Shown one piece after another: positions 58,512 to 64,000 of a DNA stretch of 64,000 nt. The DNA comes from Molanna angustata (lineage: Eukaryota; Arthropoda; Insecta; Trichoptera; Molannidae). The stretch spans positions 26,426,958 through 26,490,957 of the forward strand of contig OY754969.1 in NCBI GenBank assembly GCA_963576475.1, in the 5' to 3' direction. How positions within the stretch are numbered: position 1 is the stretch's first letter; every line of letters starts with the position of its first letter. The position numbers and the translations under genes are program-made. The notes beneath the pieces are model-generated. The model saw nothing but the letters and a program-made list of their open reading frames with translations, ran no database searches and was not told the DNA's origin.

Positions 58512-58634
58512 ATGGCTGCCGTGTGTGTTGTGTTGACTTTGATGTTCACGGTATCTTTTGTTTATTTGGCATGTTTTAAAACAAAACAAAAAAGTGAATG
58601 TAAAAAAAAAACAAATCGTGTCCAATTCAAGTGA
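58512..58634 (+). CDS. Small ORF, 40 aa, unit B
   Basis: ATG in the context TCAACATGG opens a frame with about 20 hydrophobic residues (MAAVCVVLTLMFTVSFVYLA), then a Lys-rich tail and stop. The unit A copy is cut at codon 18. It could be a micropeptide or first exon, but the flanks carry repeated TTTTCAACG motifs and it may just be part of an old transposon. Confidence 0.25.
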   Translation: MAAVCVVLTLMFTVSFVYLACFKTKQKSECKKKTNRVQFK

Positions 58635-58821
58635 AATGCCGGGTAGTTTAAATGCAAAGTCAAACGAAAATAACGAGAGAATAAAACACTGTTGAACAAA
58701 AATCGGAACAAACCAAAAATAAAATGTTGCAATTTTTCACATAAATGGCATATTTATTTTTTTCGTAATTGCAATAACAGGGGTCGCAAATAAATTAGGA
58801 AATAATATTTATGTAAAGCAG

Positions 58822-59245
58822 CCCATTCACGATCGTGCCATTCGGCGTCGTTCCATATGGGCCGGCTCCATTTGGAGCATTGTAAAATTTTCATCACACT
58901 CACGGGCGCGCCATCGCGCCATCGAGCCATCAAAATTGAGATGAGTTATACATCTGCTATTTAGCGGGTTGTTAATAAATAAATAGAAAAAAACAAAGAG
59001 AAAATGTTGTACTTTCGCATTCACGAGAGTGTCAAACAGCTCGGCGCAATGTACCGCTGGTTTTCACACTCACGAGCATGCCGTGCCGACAGGATGCGCC
59101 GCGCCGTTTTCGCAGTACTACAGAGTTTCGATCGTTTGGAATTCCATTTTGGTGTGTCAGGCCAATTGGGCTGCGCGGGATTTGACATTCACGAGCGCAT
59201 TTTGGAGTGATGGCAAGATGGCAGGATGGCACGATCGTGAATGGG
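58822..59245. mobile_element. GC-rich MITE with 20-bp TIRs
   Basis: CCCATTCACGATCGTGCCAT at the left is exactly inverted at 59226-59245. The interior is far richer in GC than its surroundings and repeats the motif TCACGAGC/TCACGGGC several times. ORFs across it on both strands are short and overlapping, and no transposase motif is seen. Target duplication is unclear. Confidence 0.7.
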
Positions 59246-59259
59246 GGCCTTAGGAATGT

Positions 59260-59600
59260 TTTGAGTAACCAGTATTTAAGATGCTGTTTTAAGCGTTGAA
59301 AATCGGACCGCGTTTAGAGTCAGTTTTTTAATTATTTATTTGATTGTGCTTGTGTAATGAACAATCTTATGTCAACACAAACTAATATGCAACATTCATT
59401 ATCTAAGAATACGCCGTATAAACGTTTTATATGAACCGGTAAAATATTGAGTTGAATCTGAACGTGCAATTTTAAAGTTTTTTTAAACTATATGATTGAT
59501 AAATTATATATCAAAGATTTTCATTTTCTCTTATCGTAATCTTCTCCATTGGCTTAAGATACGACAACAGCGAAATATACATATTTTCTCATTTCTACAT
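59260..59600. other. Intergenic sequence
   Basis: Nothing recognised. It leads into the LINE fragment. Confidence 0.35.
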
Positions 59601-59604
59601 AATA

Positions 59605-59800
59605 CGCTCTTTAATCTTAATTCACCGCAGTACCTTAAAACCAAATTAAATATCTAATCACGCCCTATCGCTTCTATCTGCTGAACGTACTACATTAACT
59701 ATCCCCATTTACAACACTGAATTTTTCAGCTCTTCCTTTGAAATATGTTCAGCAAGACTCTGGAATAATTTGAGTCCTTATATAACTTCGTCAAACTCCG
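59605..59800 (+). pseudogene. LINE ORF2 C-terminal fragment
   Basis: The plus strand reads FNLNSPQYLKTKLN, then after a shift RTTLTIPIYNTEFFSSSFEI followed by CSARLWNNL. These are the C-terminal blocks of jockey-superfamily ORF2 ('R..... IP...T......SF......LWN.L'). It is truncated and frameshifted. Confidence 0.6.
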
Positions 59801-60291
59801 GGTAGGAAAAAAGGACTGACTTCCATACTATCCTATCTTGACATACATACCTACATGTGTTGTATAGAAAACAAAATATCTTAAAAGATTCAATAATTTG
59901 TATTTATGGGTTTATGTGAGGCACCGGCTTAGAATAGTGCTTCCACTCTTTTCTATTATTGTTTTCGAGTGTCCCGTAAGAGCCGGGTAATCGAAAATAC
60001 AACAGGCAACAATAACATCTCACATATGTAGTTCAGCAATGAGGTTCACCACCCATTCTGAATATAGTGCCTTTTTAGGTGAGACGAGACTGGTGTGTGG
60101 GTATACACAGATATGTTGTGCTCCCTTTTATATGGCAATGCACACCCGCACATCTTTCGCTGGTTACCCCACATTGTGGGATATGCCGTGATGGTATGAA
60201 TGAATGAATGAATAGTTTGGTACTTATTCTTCAACTATACATACTATCGCTATCGACAGTTGGATCTCATGTGTTACATGCAACTAGTTTT
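59800..60291 (+). mobile_element. CCAACTGTCGA-family element, right half, interrupted
   Basis: GGGTAGGAAAAAAGGACTGA through TCGACAGTTGG (60255-60265) and on to AACTAGTT (60291) match the right part of the copy at 56839-57887. The match is split by a 0.3-kb insertion at about 59912-60213. Confidence 0.6.
59912..60213 (+). mobile_element. Nested retroposon with (GAAT)n tail
   Basis: Begins GTGAGGCACCGGCTTAGAAT and ends in GATATGCCGTGATGGTATGA and (ATGA)n. Comparison with 57812-57820 shows that TATGGGTTT...GGTACTT is interrupted, with GTTT on both sides as a possible target duplication. A partial copy lies at 48860. Confidence 0.6.
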
Positions 60292-60394
60292 ATTCATCTT
60301 GGTCTTATGAACATTTAGGTACTTTGTTCTTTTATAGCTTTAATTTTTTGTTGATGTACTTACATGTAAAATTCTGTCACTCTGTGTAATCTGG

Positions 60395-60487
60395 TTGGTT
60401 GGAAGAAATTGCCTAATGGCAATAAGCCCGCCAGTGTGCATTATATTTGTTTATATTATGCACAAAAAGTAAAATAAATAAATAAAT
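60395..60487 (+). mobile_element. 5'-truncated LINE tail
   Basis: GGAAGAAATTGCCTAATGGC, then AATAAGCCCGCCAGTG, and a tail of AAATAAATAAATAAA. Same family as 30458-30566. Confidence 0.6.
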
Positions 60488-60499
60488 TATCTAGTTGGG

Positions 60500-60961
60500 G
60501 TGTTTCATGGGGTGGGGTGTTTTTAAATTCTTCACAAAAAAAAATGATTTAATTAAAAATGTTTGATAAACTCTGCATATTTATAAAAAAGTTTTGTATA
60601 TGTCTATATTTAAACCAATGTTTAGCATTCTAGCTTATGTGTTTTTTTAGATATAGGTACGGGTAATAAAACTTCAAAAGTTGATAACCCCTGACTGAAA
60701 CAAAAATTCGAAATTCTGAGTATAAAATTTTTGTAGGCTTAAAACAGACACTCTGAATGTTCTATTCCGAATTGTGAGTAAATCCATGTATGGAACATAT
60801 ATGCTGCGAAGCCTCTTAGTAGATGTTTATTTACTTCAAAAATGGAAAACCATGCAAAAACTCTACTGCTGCATACAATTGTCACACACGGGACTAAGAT
60901 TAATTCGTACTGTCGATTCACTAAGAGAAATAAATTATCTTGAACGCATCGACAGTTGGAA
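60500..60961 (-). mobile_element. CCAACTGTCGA-family element, left half
   Basis: On the minus strand this runs from CCAACTGTCGATGCGTT at 60961 through GAGGCTTCGCAGCATATATG to CTGACTGAAACAAAAAT-type sequence on the plus strand, matching 56839-57500. It is inverted relative to the half copy at 59800-60291, so the two may be pieces of a rearranged element. Confidence 0.55.
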
Positions 60962-61214
60962 TAGTTTGGTGATTTTTAATAAAAATGTATGTTGATGTAT
61001 ATACAAAAGCACCTACCTACGTATGTTGAAGCTATTTTCTGATAATTTTGGAAATCGAATTTGTCAATAAATCTAACTGTATCTCGCATAGTTGGTTTTC
61101 CTACATTTTTTCAAAATATTTTTTTGTATTTGGAAGGTATATAAAACTTATAGCTTAACAGTCTTATTCATAATAACTTATGTTAGGTATAAAACAGTGT
61201 ATAACAACAGTACT

Positions 61215-61775
61215 TAAAATCTCTATTCATAATAACATATATAAAGCAATAATGCTATATAACGGCTACATTGCGCCGTTGTTTTAACAGCAATATAAGA
61301 AATCCCGAATGTTACCGATGGTCGCATTACATGTCAATGTCATTATTTTTGACATTTTTGAAGCGACGTGAACATTTGTTTTCTATTTTACAACAAATAA
61401 TTAAAAATACGATCAAATGTATTGTTCGACGTAAACGAATTACAAAAAAATATTTGTCATAACCACTGACAGATCATTTGATAAGGCTATATTAATTTTA
61501 GGTAACCCACTGTTTCATTATTGCTCCAGTTTTCGCTACAGTTTTTCATATAAATATATAAATAATGATATTCACGAAACAAAAGATGAAAATAAAGCCC
61601 AAACACTAAAAGAAACGTCGTTTTTTGTTTTCAAAACATCGACTGACATCAACAAATTTAATGTCAAATCACCGGAGAAACATGCATTAATTGCAACGTT
61701 GTCAGATCAAACAGTGAAATAGCAACGATATTATTTTATTGCTATATAAATGTTAATATGAATAGTCAAGAATAT
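61215..61775. mobile_element. Candidate TIR element
   Basis: CTATTCATAATAACATATAT at about 61220 is mirrored by ATGTTAATATGAATAG at 61750-61765, with GCAATAA near both. The 560-bp interior has a short basic ORF (61271-61462) with no recognisable domain. Target duplication was not identified. Confidence 0.35.
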
Positions 61776-61779
61776 AAGT

Positions 61780-62615
61780 GCTTATATTGAGTTTTAGTCA
61801 TATAATGTTTTTACTACAGTTTAAGGAAATATTATGGATGAGACTGTAAAATTATATAACTGTTGATTTATGATGTGACAATTCAGCTAAATGAAAATAT
61901 TTGAAAATATACTTCTTTTGTAACGGGCCTAGAGTTCAACAAGCATGAAAAACATGTTAAGTAGGTACAACTTTAAACTGTCATAATATTAATCAAGTCT
62001 GCAATGTTAAAATATAAGTACATTAACGAACATAAATAATACAAGTGCTGCTATAACATTCATTCTATAATTGGATATTTACTACCATCAGCTACAGCGA
62101 ACTGTTAATGTCTTGTCCTTAATCACATTTCTAACATAATACAATATCTAGAATAATGCTCATCGTTGAATAACCCCAAAAATTATATTATACAAATTGC
62201 GCCACAAACAATAAGATTGCTTTTTACGTAATTTATTTTTGATTTTATTTATGTTTTGTAGTTGAAATTGTTTCTCACATTCTAAGACATAGATAATAAC
62301 AGAAATTAGCCTACAATAAATTCAACTTATCCACAATAAGTCTGTTACTTTTTTGAGAAACAAACGTGAACAAATCCCTTACATTCGATCTCAGCTCAAG
62401 CACATTTTTTTAATTGAATAAACATGTAATTATAGTTTACAATAGTCACATACCGTACAAAGATACCTTTACAGTTATGTGGCAAATGTATGAGAGAGCC
62501 TATAGAATTTTTAAATATATGTATAATTTATATATAGCGCTAAGATTATTGTAATTTTATATTACTTCTTGGACAAAAAACAGGTATGTAGAATTTTTAT
62601 TTTTTTTAAATTTAT
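61780..62615. other. AT-rich intergenic sequence
   Basis: No gene or clear repeat seen. Confidence 0.4.
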
Positions 62616-62619
62616 TTAT

Positions 62620-63300
62620 TCAATCATAATATTACAAAGAAAATATACTAAAGATAACTGATTCAATAGACAGAGTTTGTTTCGAAGCAACTACCTGTAA
62701 AGTTGGCATAGATATTACATTTTTACTAATTTAAAATTTAACACACATATTATAAAGAAAAAAATCAGTAAAATAAAGTGAACAAGAAGAAGAAAATTAA
62801 AATCGTAACAAAAAATCACAATATAAATAACCACCAAAAACACAACAGAGAGAAAGAAATTACATACATAGTTACATTATTATTGCTGAAACATTTATTT
62901 CATTTTTGTAGTCATTTTGTACCTGATTGACTCTTTGAATTTTTCTAACCCTTTTTGTGCCGATGGCAGTTTGTCATACATTCGTGGTGCAATCAATGTA
63001 AAAAATCTTTGCTCAAATTTGGTATTCATTTTCGGAACTCTATAGCTACCCAATGTTTTGCTCCTTGTATCCTTTGTGTTTAATTTCGCGAACTTTAATA
63101 CGTTTTTGAAAAATAAATACATGATTGATCTAGTGCACAGTTGTCGTATGTATATCCAAAACTTTGAAATATTTAAAAAGATCTTCAGAGCTATACCCAA
63201 ATGACTTCTTATTGTTAACTCTGACTACTTATGCACTTTTGACCTCTTTTTGAGAATCGAGTGACTGCTGTGCCACCGCATGCAGATACTGCATAACTAA
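62620..63300 (-). pseudogene. LINE ORF2 C-terminus and 3' UTR
   Basis: The minus-strand frame 63200-62897 reads KFAKLNTKDTRSKTLGSYRV, then PKMNTKFEQRFFTLIAPRMY, DKLPS and KFKESIRYKM before a stop. The pattern 'P...T.F..RSF....P..YN.LP......FK..L' is the C-terminal end of jockey/CR1-type ORF2. The 3' UTR extends to about 62620. No polymerase domain remains. Confidence 0.65.
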
Positions 63301-63484
63301 TGTTCCTCTGGCATAGTGCATAATAAACCATTTTTAAAGTTAGGACATTCATATAGTTTCTGTGAATTCTAAAAATATAAGAATATAAGTATTCTTATTT
63401 TACTATCTACGTATTCAATATGAAGTTGATATCTTAAATTTTCATCAATAATTCTTCTTCTTCCTCTTTTGCTAGATCTATGAT

Positions 63485-63590
63485 ATGTTTCTACAGGTCC
63501 AGGGACGAGAATGTTCAGCTCTCCTTCCATCTATTTGATGGTCTTCCCGGTGGTCGGCGTCCCTCTGGTATATCGCGCATTAATATCTTA
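63485..63590 (-). pseudogene. LINE ORF2 scrap
   Basis: Shares TTTGATGGTCTTC and GGTGGTCGGCGTCCCTCTGG with 14505-14680, the 'GRP' tail of a LINE ORF2. Confidence 0.5.
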
Positions 63591-63709
63591 ATAATAATTA
63601 TTCTTAATAATAATTATAGATATTTAAATTTATTTGCTGTTTAATTATTTCGCAATTTCATGGTTGTTTTTCCTCCAAGTTGAATTTATTTCAAATATTA
63701 ATTTAACAA

Positions 63710-63862
63710 GCATCCAATCACAAGTTGTCACATTCTGGAGACTAACAATATTAATCGTCTCACAGATCCAGACTGAAGACACAATTAAAAACAATGTCTC
63801 CAGTAGGAATCGAACCAGTCAGATACCCAACCAACTGAGACACGAAGGTCGACAATAATGAA
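63710..63862 (-). repeat. tRNA-derived SINE, family 1, copy 4
   Basis: The minus-strand head has GTCTCAGTTGGTTGGGTAT and GGTTCGATTCC with a shortened spacer, so part of the tRNA-like region is deleted. The body AAGTTGTCACATTCTGGAGA matches the copies at 29590 and 38405. Confidence 0.7.
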
Positions 63863-64000
63863 GTAATGAAATACAATAGAGAATTATAAATATGAATCAA
63901 ATTAATGTTGTTTTAATATATTATGTATAATTGAAATAGGTAGTTATCGACAATCTTCTAAAAAATGGCGTGAAGGGAAGCGGTTTGCTCACCCACGTGA

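Overview
The window is AT-rich eukaryotic DNA from an insect, full of decayed transposons. The evidence is spliced short-chain dehydrogenase exons with GT/AG introns, jockey-, RTE- and R4/Dong-type LINE relics, tRNA-derived SINEs, a Helitron, Penelope-like elements and very long (TA)n tracts. A lepidopteran or hemipteran source fits the repeat repertoire, but the sequence alone does not decide it. There are no operons, CRISPR arrays, rRNA genes or convincing tRNA genes.

Layout. 1-28.0 kb holds no confident host gene. It contains a TTAA-flanked foldback element (3.6-4.3 kb), fragments of several LINE families, three minisatellites (6.3, 9.7, 12.9 kb), a Penelope-like remnant between two (TA)n blocks (10.3-11.3 kb), a short Helitron (13.75-14.2 kb), a broken R4/Dong-like LINE (21.5-23.4 kb), SINEs, and a 5'-truncated jockey-like LINE (26.05-27.7 kb).

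28.0-58.7 kb is a tandem segmental duplication. Each unit carries one six-exon, minus-strand gene for a classical short-chain dehydrogenase/reductase (SDR, 277 aa). Unit A (about 28.0-35.45 kb) is compact. Unit B (about 36.03-58.69 kb) is the same segment swollen by about 15 kb. Its insertions are a palindromic MITE, a foldback element, a 4,875-bp solo-LTR-like element with three internal tandem arrays, a jockey-superfamily LINE, a Penelope-like element with perfect 148-bp inverted repeats and more than 1 kb of (TA)n, a pseudogene of an uncharacterised multicopy family, a TIR element and an expanded minisatellite. Both SDR genes still have open exons, matching phases and consensus splice sites, so the insertions are confined to introns and flanks. 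Comparing the two units gives empty-site evidence for nearly every insertion.

58.7-64 kb returns to repeats: a GC-rich MITE, LINE fragments, further copies of the CCAACTGTCGA family with a nested retroposon, and a SINE.

The two SDR paralogues are the only genes I am confident of. They should encode NAD(P)-dependent oxidoreductases with a hydrophobic N-terminus, like insect DHRS11/farnesol-dehydrogenase-type enzymes. The most unusual items are the giant solo-LTR-like insertion, the Penelope-like elements embedded in (TA)n with hammerhead-like cores, and the orphan transposon-like pseudogene.
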